Shown: positions 6,818 to 14,835 of the stretch, in pieces
How the letters are laid out: each line of letters opens with the position of its first letter
Position numbering within the stretch: position 1 is the first letter of the stretch
NCBI GenBank assembly: GCA_016293915.1
Contig: JAEDCY010000048.1
Location: forward strand, 1 to 18,836
Direction of reading: 5' to 3'
Length of the DNA: 18,836 bases
Source of the DNA: Treponema sp.
Lineage (GTDB): Bacteria > Spirochaetota > Spirochaetia > Treponematales > Treponemataceae
Notes under the pieces: generated by a model
The model's database searches: none
Told to the model about the DNA's origin: nothing
What the model saw: only the letters and a program-made list of their open reading frames with translations
Program-made: the position numbers and the translations under genes

Positions 6818-8500
6818 CTAATTATACGGCTTTGTACCCTGTGGCACAAACTCGCCGTTAACTGCACCTAACATTGCCTTGAGAGAATAATCACAACGCC
6901 AGCTGTAGCCGAGCAGAATTGAATCAGCCCACTGAAGTTTTTCGGTAAGAGTTGGAGTCATATTACAAAGTATTACAACTTTTTTCCCAGAGCCCTTAAA
7001 GTATTCTGCAATTTTCACGTGGTTTTCATTTGAAACACAGATTATAACAGTGTCGTAACCGGGAGCCACAGACGGCAGATTATCAAGAACCCACTGAGTT
7101 TCGTTTGGACCGGTTTCATAAGTGTAATGAAATTCGCCTGCATCAGGGTAACGCTGTTTTCCTGCTTTAAAGAAACTTGTGAGAGAACCAAGCAAAAGAA
7201 CGCGGCCTGCATTATCTTTTGTAAGAGGAAGACTTCCCTGCTTTTCGACAGTTACAGAACGGCAGGCCTGTTCAAGGAAAAACTTTTCTCCTTCACGATC
7301 CGGAATATGAGAATCGATTGCATCAGCATCCGGATAAAGTGGTGCTGCATTGCCAGACTTAAAATAATCGAGTTTAGCTTTGAGGACACGGCGAGCTGCA
7401 TCTTTTACACGCAGGCGGAAGGTTTCGTCTGTCGTCATAAGCTCAAGATTTCTAAGCCACAGAGCCTCGTTCAATTTTGCAGTTGTGGAAGAAAGAATGA
7501 TATCGTTTCCAGCTTCAAGAGCCATTTTAAAAGCATTAGACATTGTACCCGCATAAACAGTTGCACCAACCATCATCATATCATCAGTAATAATAAGGCC
7601 TTCGTAGCCAAGCTGATTTCTAAGAAGATCAGTAAGAAAATATCGGGAAAGAGATGCAGGTGCGCCCGAAGTTTCAATAAGCGGAAAACTAAGATGCCCC
7701 GACATAATTGCCGGAACTTTTTCTTTTGCAAGATAAAGATATGGTGTAAGCTCGCGCTTTTTAAAAGTTTCAAAATCAATATTGATTACAGGAAGCTTTC
7801 CGTGTGAATCAAGGCTTGTATCTCCATGGCCCGGATAATGTTTCGCAGTAGAAATAACGCCAGCTGCCTCAGAGCCGGATACAAAAGCTGCTCCCAGAAT
7901 ACCGGTTTTATCAGGATCATCACCAAAAGAACGTGTACCAATAATAGAAGAATCATGATCTGTAAAAAGATCGACAGTTGGCGCAAAGTTCATATTAATA
8001 CCAAGCGCCTTAATTTCACGACTGATATAATATGCAGTATACCAGGCATCTACAGGATAGCCGCCAGCTCCAATCGCCATGTTTCCCGGAGTAATAGAAG
8101 TATCACCCTTTACGTGCCTAATCCAGCCGCCTTCCTGATCTGTAGCTACAAAAAGAGGAATCTGAAAACGTCCCTCTGCAGCCTCTTTCTGTAAGCCGGA
8201 AATTGATTTTGCAACAAGATAAATATCATCAGTGTTCCAGCCAAAAACTTTAACACTGCCAAGCCCGCGTTCTACCCACTGATACAAAAGTTCCGGAGGT
8301 TCTGCCCCGGCCCAGCCAAACATAAAGGTTTGAGAAAGAAGCTCAGCATCTGTCATTTCGTCAGTTATTTTCTGAGCAAGTTCGTCGTTGGGCATACGGC
8401 TCCAGAAGTTTACAGAGCTATGTGAAGACTTCTGGGCAAAGGCAAAAGCTCCGCAAAAAAGAGCAAGAATTACAGCGGCAAAAAAACGTTTATTAAGCAT
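6818..8500 (-). CDS. Exported glycoside hydrolase family 3 (beta-N-acetylhexosaminidase-like)
   Basis: NagZ-type GH3 enzymes cleave beta-1,4-linked N-acetylglucosamine from muropeptides or other glycans. Using the ATG at 8500 (560 residues), a signal peptide MLNKRFFAAVILALF... with an AFAFA-Q cleavage site fits much better than the longer frame from 8533. KHYPGHGD at about 220-227 and the following DSH supply the His/Asp general acid-base dyad of the NagZ branch; GLIITDDMM near 302-309 holds the nucleophile Asp. A C-terminal GH3_C-like domain follows (about 400-555). Export and the extra domain separate it from cytoplasmic NagZ of Gram-negatives and recall the secreted Gram-positive type. The ATG overlaps the trxB stop (ATGCTTAA), so translation is probably coupled. 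Confidence 0.88.
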   Translation of the reverse strand: MLNKRFFAAVILALFCGAFAFAQKSSHSSVNFWSRMPNDELAQKITDEMTDAELLSQTFMFGWAGAEPPELLYQWVERGLGSVKVFGWNTDDIYLVAKSISGLQKEAAEGRFQIPLFVATDQEGGWIRHVKGDTSITPGNMAIGAGGYPVDAWYTAYYISREIKALGINMNFAPTVDLFTDHDSSIIGTRSFGDDPDKTGILGAAFVSGSEAAGVISTAKHYPGHGDTSLDSHGKLPVINIDFETFKKRELTPYLYLAKEKVPAIMSGHLSFPLIETSGAPASLSRYFLTDLLRNQLGYEGLIITDDMMMVGATVYAGTMSNAFKMALEAGNDIILSSTTAKLNEALWLRNLELMTTDETFRLRVKDAARRVLKAKLDYFKSGNAAPLYPDADAIDSHIPDREGEKFFLEQACRSVTVEKQGSLPLTKDNAGRVLLLGSLTSFFKAGKQRYPDAGEFHYTYETGPNETQWVLDNLPSVAPGYDTVIICVSNENHVKIAEYFKGSGKKVVILCNMTPTLTEKLQWADSILLGYSWRCDYSLKAMLGAVNGEFVPQGTKPYN

Positions 8501-9419
8501 TTCTGATTCTTTCGCTTGCAACGTGTGCCGCAATCGCTCCGTCTGAAACTGCCGTTACAACCTGACGGAACGGCTTACTGCGAACATCGCCTGCAGCAAA
8601 AAGGCCTGGAACAGAAGTTTCCATATTTTCATCTGTAAGAATATAGCCGGAAGGATCTTTAGGAAGCATTTCTACAAGGTCAGTCTGAGGAAGCATTCCT
8701 GTAAAAATAAATACAGCATCTGTTGAAAGCACTGACTGCTCTCCTGTTTTTACATTTTCTATTGTAACAGACTGAACACGTCCCTGGCCATTAATTGATT
8801 TTACAACAGAATCATAAACAGGCTTAACACCAGCTTCAAGCATTTTATCAATAACTGCCTGCTGGGCACGGAATTTATCGCGACGGTGAATAATACTTAC
8901 ATCGCCTGAAATAGTAGAAAGATAAATTGCCTCGCTGCAGGCAGAGTCACCACCGCCAACAACTACAATCTTCTTATTTCTAAAGAAAGGACCATCACAG
9001 GTTGCACAGTAAGAAACACCACGGCCAGACAATTCTTTTTCGCCAGGAACTTCAAGATTACGGTGAATTGCACCTGTTGCTATACAAAGGCAGGTTGCCT
9101 CGTAAGAAGCTTTTTTTGTTTTTACAAAAAAAGAACCACCTGTTTTATCTATAGAAAGAACCTGAGCCTGTACAATTTTTGCACCAAAAGACTCTGCCTG
9201 TTTCTGCATAGTCATCATGTATGTGGCACCATCAACAGCAGGAAAAACACCAGGGTAATTCTCAAGATCAGCAATCTGAAGCACCTGACCGCCCGCGCCA
9301 GCAAGATCAAGCACAAGTACAGAAAGACCGCCCCGCGCTGCATACTGTGCAGAAGCAAGCCCGGCACATCCAGCCCCAATAATCACATAATCAAATTTTT
9401 CAATTTCCAAGTTTTCCAT
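8493..9419 (-). CDS. trxB: Thioredoxin reductase
   Basis: This FAD- and NAD(P)H-dependent flavoenzyme reduces thioredoxin. The 308 residues match the low-molecular-weight family. The FAD-binding GAGCAG is at 15-20, the redox-active CATC at 138-141, the pyridine-nucleotide-binding GGGDSA at 155-160, and FAAGDVRSKPFRQ near 270 closes the FAD domain. After GGGDSA comes HRRDKFRAQ, an Arg-rich stretch usual for NADPH use. The ATG has GGAGT 4 nt upstream. It is the first gene of a pair with the glycoside hydrolase, with an 8-bp overlap and no evident functional link. A palindrome (9464-9475) lies where a -35 would be expected. Confidence 0.96.
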   Translation of the reverse strand: MENLEIEKFDYVIIGAGCAGLASAQYAARGGLSVLVLDLAGAGGQVLQIADLENYPGVFPAVDGATYMMTMQKQAESFGAKIVQAQVLSIDKTGGSFFVKTKKASYEATCLCIATGAIHRNLEVPGEKELSGRGVSYCATCDGPFFRNKKIVVVGGGDSACSEAIYLSTISGDVSIIHRRDKFRAQQAVIDKMLEAGVKPVYDSVVKSINGQGRVQSVTIENVKTGEQSVLSTDAVFIFTGMLPQTDLVEMLPKDPSGYILTDENMETSVPGLFAAGDVRSKPFRQVVTAVSDGAIAAHVASERIRNA

Positions 9420-9441
9420 AGATACTCCAATTGTAACAAAT

Positions 9442-9475
9442 TTTATACTATTACTCTAGCATTTGCCGGCCGGCA
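9442..9475 (-). promoter_or_regulatory. Possible trxB promoter with TGCCGGCCGGCA palindrome
   Basis: A -10-like TATAAA (9442-9447, minus strand) sits about 23 bp before the ATG. No TTGACA lies 17 bp upstream; that place is occupied by the perfect 12-bp palindrome TGCCGGCCGGCA (9464-9475). A regulator binding there is possible but unproven. Confidence 0.35.
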
Positions 9476-9544
9476 TTATGGAGTATATAATTTTATAGAT
9501 TTATCGTCATTTTAAGGGGCTGACCAATAAGTTTACCTTCTGGT

Positions 9545-9695
9545 GTCATTCCGAACTTGTTTCGGAATCTATAGCTCTAAATGTAGTGTAGATGCTGAAA
9601 CATAGGGAGCGGCACTGCGTAGCAGGGCAAAAATAGTCCAGTGGACTATTTTTAGCGAGTCTCCGAGCAGCTGTGCTGCAAAGGTTCAGCATGAC
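9545..9695. repeat. Composite family-2 repeat with 85-nt loop insertion; likely terminator
   Basis: Hairpin ATTCCGAA-CTTGT-TTCGGAAT (9548-9568) is followed by ATGCTGAA (9592-9599) and its partner TTCAGCAT (9685-9692), whose usual 5-nt loop is replaced by 85 nt. The insert carries a strong dyad, AAAAATAGTCC-AGT-GGACTATTTTT (629-653 after 9000), with A- and T-runs at its ends that would terminate on either strand, plus smaller dyads. It lies just after the RsmI-like gene. The rest of 9420-9719 shows no gene. Confidence 0.8.
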
Positions 9696-9719
9696 AATAC
9701 TTTTTAGCAGCCCCCACTA

Positions 9720-10427
9720 TTATTTACCGATAACAAAAATTGCAGGAATCTTTCCAAGTTCAGGGATTTTTTCTTTTTTCCATTCTGCAACTGTTCGCGT
9801 TTTTATATATTCTTCTGCACAGGTAATTCCGGCTGCAATACAAAGCTTTGTTTTAGGGTTGAGAGAATTCAAAATTGTTTCAATCATTTTAGCATTACGG
9901 TAAGGAGTTTCAATAAAAAGCTGAGTCTGATTTTCGTTCTGAACCTTCTGCTCAAGTTTCTTCAAGGCCTTGATTCGCTGAGGAACTTCGACCGGAAGGT
10001 AGCCGTTAAAAGCAAAGCTCTGGCCGTTGAAGCCGCTTCCCATAACAGACATGATAATAGAAGAAGGCCCCACAAGAGGAACAACCTTGTAACCACGGCT
10101 CTGGGCAATAGCAACAACATCGGCTCCCGGATCTGCAATGGCAGGACAGCCCGCCTCGGAGATTATGCCAACAGGTTCGCCTTTTTTTAGCGGATCTAAG
10201 TATTCGCCAATAAACTTACGGTCTGTGTGACGGTTGAGCTCATAAAAAGTGAGGGTATCAATATCAATCGACTTTTCAACCTTCTTCAAAAAACGCCGCG
10301 CCGAGCGGATATTCTCAACAATAAAGTGTTTAATTCCTACAATGACATCGTGGTTATAGGCCGGTAAAACCTGAGAAATCTCGGTCTCCCCCAAAGTTAC
10401 GGGAATGAGATAAAGTGCAGTTTCCAT
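9720..10427 (-). CDS. RsmI-like SAM-dependent methyltransferase (tetrapyrrole methylase fold)
   Basis: Members of COG0313 include RsmI, which 2'-O-methylates C1402 of 16S rRNA. The 235 residues show SEAGCPAIADPG at 90-101 and LVGPSSI at 118-124, the conserved SAM-pocket motifs, and FNGYLP at 140-145. The N-terminus LYLIPVTLGET differs from the VATPIGNLxD of true RsmI, and the short C-terminus lacks the usual extension, so this looks like the compact paralogous branch whose target is not established. It starts 27 bp after the rubredoxin fusion gene and probably shares its transcript. The ATG has only a weak GGA upstream. Confidence 0.8.
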   Translation of the reverse strand: METALYLIPVTLGETEISQVLPAYNHDVIVGIKHFIVENIRSARRFLKKVEKSIDIDTLTFYELNRHTDRKFIGEYLDPLKKGEPVGIISEAGCPAIADPGADVVAIAQSRGYKVVPLVGPSSIIMSVMGSGFNGQSFAFNGYLPVEVPQRIKALKKLEQKVQNENQTQLFIETPYRNAKMIETILNSLNPKTKLCIAAGITCAEEYIKTRTVAEWKKEKIPELGKIPAIFVIGK

Positions 10428-10454
10428 AAAAAAGTTTCCAACGCCCTCAGTCGG

Positions 10455-11084
10455 TTACTCGTAAATCGGCTCAAAGTCCTCTGCCGGGTGGCCGCAAATC
10501 GGGCATTCAAAATTAGCAGGAAGTTCTGCGCCCATATATTCATATCCACAGATTTTACAGCGCCAGCCCTTAATTTTTTTAGACTCACCAGCCGCATTTC
10601 CAGTAGCAGCCTTAGGCTTTACATCACTCTGATAGTAGGCATAAGTAAGAGCTTCTTTCTCACTTAAAACTTTAGCCTCTGTAATCTCTGCAATAAAGAG
10701 TATGTGAGTTCCAAGATCAAGCTTATTGCAAACCTTGGCTTCTATAACAGCACAGGCTTCTTTTTTTATATAGGGACAACCGTTTTCAGCCACTTCATAA
10801 TCAAAACCATCAAACTTGCTGACAGTCCGGCCACTCTGGTAGCCAAAGCGTTTGATAGTTTCAAAGCTGCAAGTCTTGTCCAAAACAGACAGAGCAAATA
10901 AACCGCTTTTTTCTATCATTTCGCAGGTGAAATTCTGTTTGATTACAGAAATTGCAATACGTGTAGGTCCGTTAGCTGCCTGAAAACAAGTGTTAGTTAT
11001 ACACGCATTGATTTTACCATCACCTGTCTTTGTACCCAAAAGAAATACGCCATACTGAAGTCTGTAAAGAGCTTTATTATCCAT
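10455..11084 (-). CDS. Flavin reductase-rubredoxin fusion (Hrb-like)
   Basis: High-molecular-weight rubredoxins of this layout pass electrons from NADH via FMN and a rubredoxin iron centre to flavodiiron proteins that reduce O2 or NO. From the ATG at 11084, which has a textbook AGGAGG 6 nt upstream (the longer frame from 11117 has none), the protein is 209 residues. Residues about 1-150 form an FMN-binding split-barrel domain (GVFLLGTKTGDGKINACITN, then FGYQSGRTVSKF). A Ser/Lys linker leads to a short-loop rubredoxin domain with C176-x2-C179 and C194-x2-C197. All four iron ligands are present. It heads a pair with the RsmI-like gene. A flavodiiron partner is not in the window. An anaerobe defending itself from oxygen or NO is a reasonable inference. 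Confidence 0.88.
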   Translation of the reverse strand: MDNKALYRLQYGVFLLGTKTGDGKINACITNTCFQAANGPTRIAISVIKQNFTCEMIEKSGLFALSVLDKTCSFETIKRFGYQSGRTVSKFDGFDYEVAENGCPYIKKEACAVIEAKVCNKLDLGTHILFIAEITEAKVLSEKEALTYAYYQSDVKPKAATGNAAGESKKIKGWRCKICGYEYMGAELPANFECPICGHPAEDFEPIYE

Positions 11085-11103
11085 AAGATTCCTCCTGAAA
11101 AAC

Positions 11104-11114
11104 AGTATATCATA
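11104..11114 (-). promoter_or_regulatory. Extended -10 promoter of the rubredoxin fusion gene
   Basis: TGATATACT on the minus strand gives TATACT (11104-11109) with an upstream TGn. No good -35 is visible. It is 20 bp before the ATG at 11084, with AGGAGG in between. Confidence 0.45.
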
Positions 11115-11137
11115 CAATTAGATTTTTCGCTACGCAA

Positions 11138-11376
11138 GAAGCCCTACAAAGCAGGGCTTCCGCATTATAAAATAAAATTCTGAAAACTTGGCTTCCGGTC
11201 ACGGCTTCGTGGTACAAAACCGCGCAATAATGCGCTACACGCTTTTTGTGGTATAGAAACTATTACACCTGCCGCTTACGCGGCAGCCACAAAAAGAGTG
11301 TTTTTGTACCACGCCCCGCTCCCTCGCGCCAAGATTACGTAAATCTTTTATAATGCGGAAGCCCTGCCCTATAAAG
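11138..11376. repeat. Nested inverted-repeat element (MITE-like or structured RNA)
   Basis: Five stems nest around one centre: 22 bp perfect (11151-11172 with 11346-11367); CTTGGC/GCCAAG (11187-11192, 11328-11333); CGTGGTACAAAA with its complement (11208-11219, 11302-11313); a 10+4-bp stem with one G-A mismatch (11237-11251, 11287-11301); and CTGCCGC-TTAC-GCGGCAG (11269-11286). A side hairpin GCGCA-ATAA-TGCGC is at 11222-11235. The near-identical direct repeats CCCTACAAAG (11142-11151) and CCCTATAAAG (11367-11376) flank it like a target duplication. No ORF is inside. It fills most of the gap between the ABC-F and rubredoxin genes. Confidence 0.85.
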
Positions 11377-11391
11377 AAAGGTAACTATCTG

Positions 11392-13359
11392 TTAGCTTAT
11401 TTTTTCAGCAGCGGCTTCCCAGGCAGCAGTAGTTTCTTCTATCTGAGCAGCAAGTTCTTCTATCTCGCGCTGAACGGCTTTTGCCTTTTCACCGTTTGAA
11501 TATACAGCAGGGTCGGCAAGTTTATTTTCCAGTCCGGATTTTTTTTCTTCCAGCTCAGTGATTTTTTCTTCCAGACGGGAAACTTCTTTTTCTGCCTTGC
11601 GGCGTTCTGCGTCCAGACGTTTCTGTTCTTCCCAGGAGAGCGGACCTGCAGCTGCGGTGCTTACGGTGGTTGAGCTTGTCGAAACTACCGCAGAACTCGA
11701 AGTTTTACTGCCTGCCGCGGTGGTTTCGACAGGCTCAACCACCGTACCTTCAGCATTCTTTGCAAGCTGTTCCATGTAGAACTCGTAATTGCCCGGATAA
11801 TTCTTAAACTGGCCCGGCTTGAGCTCGAGAACGCGGGTTGCAAGCTGCTCGATAAAAGCTCGGTCGTGGCTTACAAAAATTACAGTGCCGCCAAAATCGC
11901 GGAGGGCTGTAAGCAATACGTCCTTGGAATGAATATCCAGGTGGTTTGTAGGCTCGTCGAGAACAAGAAGATTTACCGGACTCAGCAAAAGCTGCAGCAA
12001 TGCAATACGAGACTTTTCTCCACCGGAAAGCACATCGAGGCTTTTATAAACATCGTCGCCACGAAAAAGGAAAGCGCCAAGCATATCGCGCAGCTTTGGA
12101 ATAAGCTCCAGCGGCGCGCGGGCTTCGAGGTAATCTATAATTGTTTCTTTGCCACGGATAGTTTCTGCGTTATCCTGAGAAAAGTAGCCAATCTGAACGC
12201 CCGCGCCCGGAATAGTCTCACCGGAAAAATCTTTATCTTCTCCGGCAATTATACGCAGCAAGGTAGACTTACCCGCACCATTGCGTCCGGCAACAACAAG
12301 GCGTTCACCATTTTCAAGAGTGAGTTCGAGATTGTCGAGAACATTGTGTGAGCCGTCGTAGCTTTTTGTAATTCCATTCATGCGAAAGACAAGACGGCCT
12401 GAATGAGGAGCCGGAGGAAAAGAAAAATGTATTTTTTTGAGAGATTCAGGAATTTCAATTCTCTCCATTTTTTCGAGTTTTTTCTGATATTCCTGAGCCT
12501 GAGCCGCCTTTGTAGCCTTATAACCAAAACGGCGGATAAAATCTTCAAGTTTATTGATTTCTTCCTGCTGCTGCTCATAAGCGGCAATAAGAGTTTTCAG
12601 TTCAACCTCGCGAACCTTTTCATAGTGACTGAAGTTGCCAGGATATCGTTTAAGGTCGCCGTTAAAAAGTTCGTAAACCTCGTTTATCGTAACATCAAGA
12701 AAATAACGGTCGTGGCTTACAAGTAAAAAGCCACCCTTAAAATTCTGCAGGAACTGTTCAAGCCAGCTTCTCGCTTCAATATCAAGATAGTTGGTAGGCT
12801 CGTCTAACAAAAGGATATCTGGTCCCTGCATAAGGGCTTTGGCAAGGGCAATACGCATCTGCCATCCGCCGGAAAACTCTGCAGTATCGCGGTCAAAATC
12901 TGTACGGGCAAAACCAAGACCAAGCAAAACGCTTTCTGCTGCAGCCTCACGACGGTGCCAGCCGGAATCTTCCAGCTTCTGAATAAGTTCTGCCTGCTGG
13001 CTAACGAGAGAATCTGTATTTCCTTCACCGCGTTCCAGCTGCCCTCCGATTTCATCTATACGGCGTTGAAGTTCATAACCGAATTCAAAAGCCTTGTCTG
13101 CTTCTTCACGCAAGGTGCAGCCATGATGAGTAAGCCCGCTCTGAGGAAGATATGCAATACGGCATTCTTTTTGAACGGCACGGCTGCCACTGTCCGGCGG
13201 AACAAGTCCCGCAAGCACTTTTATGAGGGTTGATTTACCGGCTCCGTTTGCACCAGTAAGGGCAACCTTAGAGCCAGTCTGTAAATTGATAGTTACATTT
13301 TTTAGGATATCGCGGTCACCAAAGGCAAGCGATACCTGAGAAAATTGTACAAAAGCCAT
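11392..13359 (-). CDS. ABC-F family ATPase with repeat-derived linker
   Basis: ABC-F proteins are soluble ATPases that bind the ribosomal E site; family members act in translation or in antibiotic protection. The 655 residues hold two ABC domains: the first with Walker A GANGAGKST at 36-44, FSGGW signature and LLLDEPTNYLD; the second with GRNGAGKST, LSGGEKSR and LVLDEPTNHLD. Between them lies the usual linker helix pair (about 240-310). After a linker at about 535-570 comes a C-terminal coiled coil rich in Glu/Lys. AGGA precedes the ATG by 6 nt. Residues about 539-565 are encoded by two inverted family-1-like repeats, reading VVEPVETT and VVSTSSTT. Overall it resembles the Uup/YdiF-like branch with a C-terminal coiled coil; the exact subtype and any resistance role cannot be decided. 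Confidence 0.92.
   Translation of the reverse strand: MAFVQFSQVSLAFGDRDILKNVTINLQTGSKVALTGANGAGKSTLIKVLAGLVPPDSGSRAVQKECRIAYLPQSGLTHHGCTLREEADKAFEFGYELQRRIDEIGGQLERGEGNTDSLVSQQAELIQKLEDSGWHRREAAAESVLLGLGFARTDFDRDTAEFSGGWQMRIALAKALMQGPDILLLDEPTNYLDIEARSWLEQFLQNFKGGFLLVSHDRYFLDVTINEVYELFNGDLKRYPGNFSHYEKVREVELKTLIAAYEQQQEEINKLEDFIRRFGYKATKAAQAQEYQKKLEKMERIEIPESLKKIHFSFPPAPHSGRLVFRMNGITKSYDGSHNVLDNLELTLENGERLVVAGRNGAGKSTLLRIIAGEDKDFSGETIPGAGVQIGYFSQDNAETIRGKETIIDYLEARAPLELIPKLRDMLGAFLFRGDDVYKSLDVLSGGEKSRIALLQLLLSPVNLLVLDEPTNHLDIHSKDVLLTALRDFGGTVIFVSHDRAFIEQLATRVLELKPGQFKNYPGNYEFYMEQLAKNAEGTVVEPVETTAAGSKTSSSAVVSTSSTTVSTAAAGPLSWEEQKRLDAERRKAEKEVSRLEEKITELEEKKSGLENKLADPAVYSNGEKAKAVQREIEELAAQIEETTAAWEAAAEKIS
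11664..11744. repeat. Two inverted family-1-like repeats inside the ABC-F gene
   Basis: CGGTGGTTGAGCTTGTCGAA-ACTACCG (11664-11690) and the inverse form CGGTGGTTTCGACAGGCTCA-ACCACCG (11718-11744) face each other across 27 bp. They lack the TTC-tipped inner stem of the intergenic copies and form a shorter subtype. They lie between the second ATPase domain and the terminal coiled coil and leave the reading frame open. Confidence 0.88.
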
Positions 13360-13377
13360 TTAAATTCCTGAAATACA

Positions 13378-13423
13378 CGGTGGTTTCGCCCCCCTTCGAC
13401 AGGCTCAGAAACCGCAACCACCG
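13378..13423. repeat. Long-subtype family-1 palindrome upstream of ABC-F gene
   Basis: CGGTGGTT and AACCACCG enclose a core with CTTCGACAGGCTCAG and GGTTTC/GAAACC, which gives an alternative inner stem. It occupies most of the 68-bp gap between the ABC-F start and the SH3-gene stop. Its reverse complement matches 15870-15914 over nearly the full length. Confidence 0.8.
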
Positions 13424-13427
13424 CACA

Positions 13428-14726
13428 TTATTTCTTAAGATAAATAATAACCGGACTCACTCCCCTGCTCTTAAGCTGACTGCCATTGAAAGTTGCACCA
13501 GTTGTATCTTCGAGGCGAAGAGCGTTTCCATCCAGTTTATAAAGGAAGTTTACCTCGCGGCTCATTCCGTCAAACTTCATTGTGAGCACACCATCATAAG
13601 AAGCAGCAAGATCTTTTGAAAGTGAATACTTAACCTGAGCAGAACCGGTAGACTTTGTTCCAGCATCAATTACAGAAGGCACAAGCAGCTTAAAGCCATT
13701 CCAGCGGAAAGAACCGTCTTCGATAAATTCAATCTTACCATAACTTGAACTTGAATAAATCGGACCATGAGTATAAATCTGCATATAAGCCTGAGTTCGG
13801 CGGGTCTTTTCTTCATTTACAATATCAGAAATATTTTCGGAAATAGTGATGAAATTCAAATCCTGTGGTTTACCGCTTGAGTCTGTGTAACGCAAAACAA
13901 TGTAGCCTGCACGACGGTAAATGATTTTCAGAGATATACCATTCAATGTATATTCATTGTCATCAGTCTTAGTGTAGCCGTCGTAATCCCAGCTTTCGTG
14001 GATTGAAGTTGTATTGAGAGAAACCTTCTTTCCTTCTTCATCAATTGTAAATTTATAAAGCGGATGAATAAGGGCAAGATCAATGTTTTTGCTGTCAATC
14101 ATAGGACGGAAATAATCCGGATACCAGACATTTTCAACAACAGTCTGCCAGCGCTCATCATCTTCCACTTCTTCAACAATTTCAGTGCCGCCAATTCTCT
14201 GGCCGTCTGCATCTGTTTCGTAGAGATTCAGGTTGTAAGAAAAACACCAGCCAAGAGTTCCATCTTCTGTAAGGATTCTGTACCAGTCACCTTCGAGGGC
14301 AGTCTTTCCTGCCATAGGAGCCTGACCTTTTCCTTTATAGAGGATTTTTATAATCTCATTTTTTCTAAGACGATAAACCTGTTTTGCAGTATTTACCGGT
14401 TCAGCACGGCAGGGAAGTCCATCAAGTTTTACAGATGCATAAGTAGCCGCATTTTCAGAATACTTTGCTGCAACAGATTTGACCTTGCCTTTTTTAACAG
14501 GCTCGGTAAGCTGCCAGAGAGCAACTTCAATTTTTTCTCCGCTTTCTGTTCCAATTACATAAACATGCGAAATATTTGATTTGATATAAACCGGTACAAT
14601 GTCGCCGCTTTTAATATGCTGCTCAGGGATATTCCAGAGAACAACAGAATAGCCCATGATTTTGTCGGAGCAGGAAGTAAAAATCAGTGAAAATAAAAAA
14701 ATTAAAGGTAGAAAAAGTTTCTTCAT
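13428..14726 (-). CDS. Lipoprotein with bacterial SH3 domain
   Basis: The 432-residue protein starts with a lipoprotein signal (hydrophobic 4-17, lipobox IFTSC, Cys19), so it is probably anchored in a membrane facing the periplasm or outside. Residues about 95-172 fit a bacterial SH3 domain: a leading ASVKLDGLPCRAEP, then VYRLRKNEIIKILYKG, GDWYRILTEDGTLGWCFSYNL. Such domains bind peptides or wall. The C-terminal 240 residues are beta-rich with alternating polar and aromatic residues (IIYRRAGYIVLRYTD, YGKIEFIEDGSFRWNGFKLL) and match no family I can name. There is no clear Shine-Dalgarno; the leader is AT-rich and preceded by family-2 hairpins. The function is unknown. Confidence 0.8.
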   Translation of the reverse strand: MKKLFLPLIFLFSLIFTSCSDKIMGYSVVLWNIPEQHIKSGDIVPVYIKSNISHVYVIGTESGEKIEVALWQLTEPVKKGKVKSVAAKYSENAATYASVKLDGLPCRAEPVNTAKQVYRLRKNEIIKILYKGKGQAPMAGKTALEGDWYRILTEDGTLGWCFSYNLNLYETDADGQRIGGTEIVEEVEDDERWQTVVENVWYPDYFRPMIDSKNIDLALIHPLYKFTIDEEGKKVSLNTTSIHESWDYDGYTKTDDNEYTLNGISLKIIYRRAGYIVLRYTDSSGKPQDLNFITISENISDIVNEEKTRRTQAYMQIYTHGPIYSSSSYGKIEFIEDGSFRWNGFKLLVPSVIDAGTKSTGSAQVKYSLSKDLAASYDGVLTMKFDGMSREVNFLYKLDGNALRLEDTTGATFNGSQLKSRGVSPVIIYLKK

Positions 14727-14740
14727 AGTATTTATTTAAC

Positions 14741-14835
14741 GTCATTCCGAACTTGTTTTGGAATCTCTTTTACAAAGATGCTGAAACAAGTTCAGCATGA
14801 CTCTTTTGTCATTGTCGGGCTTGACCCGACAATCT
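14741..14835. repeat. Three successive family-2 hairpins, probable thyX terminator
   Basis: ATTCCGAA-CTTGT-TTTGGAAT (14744-14764, one G-T pair), ATGCTGAA-ACAAG-TTCAGCAT (14778-14798) and ATTGTCGGG-CTTGA-CCCGACAAT (14811-14833) follow one another. All have 5-nt loops of nearly the same sequence or its complement, while the stems differ. The last stem ends 2 bp before the thyX stop codon. It sits where thyX should end and the SH3 gene begin. Confidence 0.85.

Noticed and set aside
11085..11117. Longer N-terminus of the rubredoxin fusion protein
   Set aside because: It would cover the promoter and the AGGAGG that serve the ATG at 11084, and the added residues do not fit the family's start.
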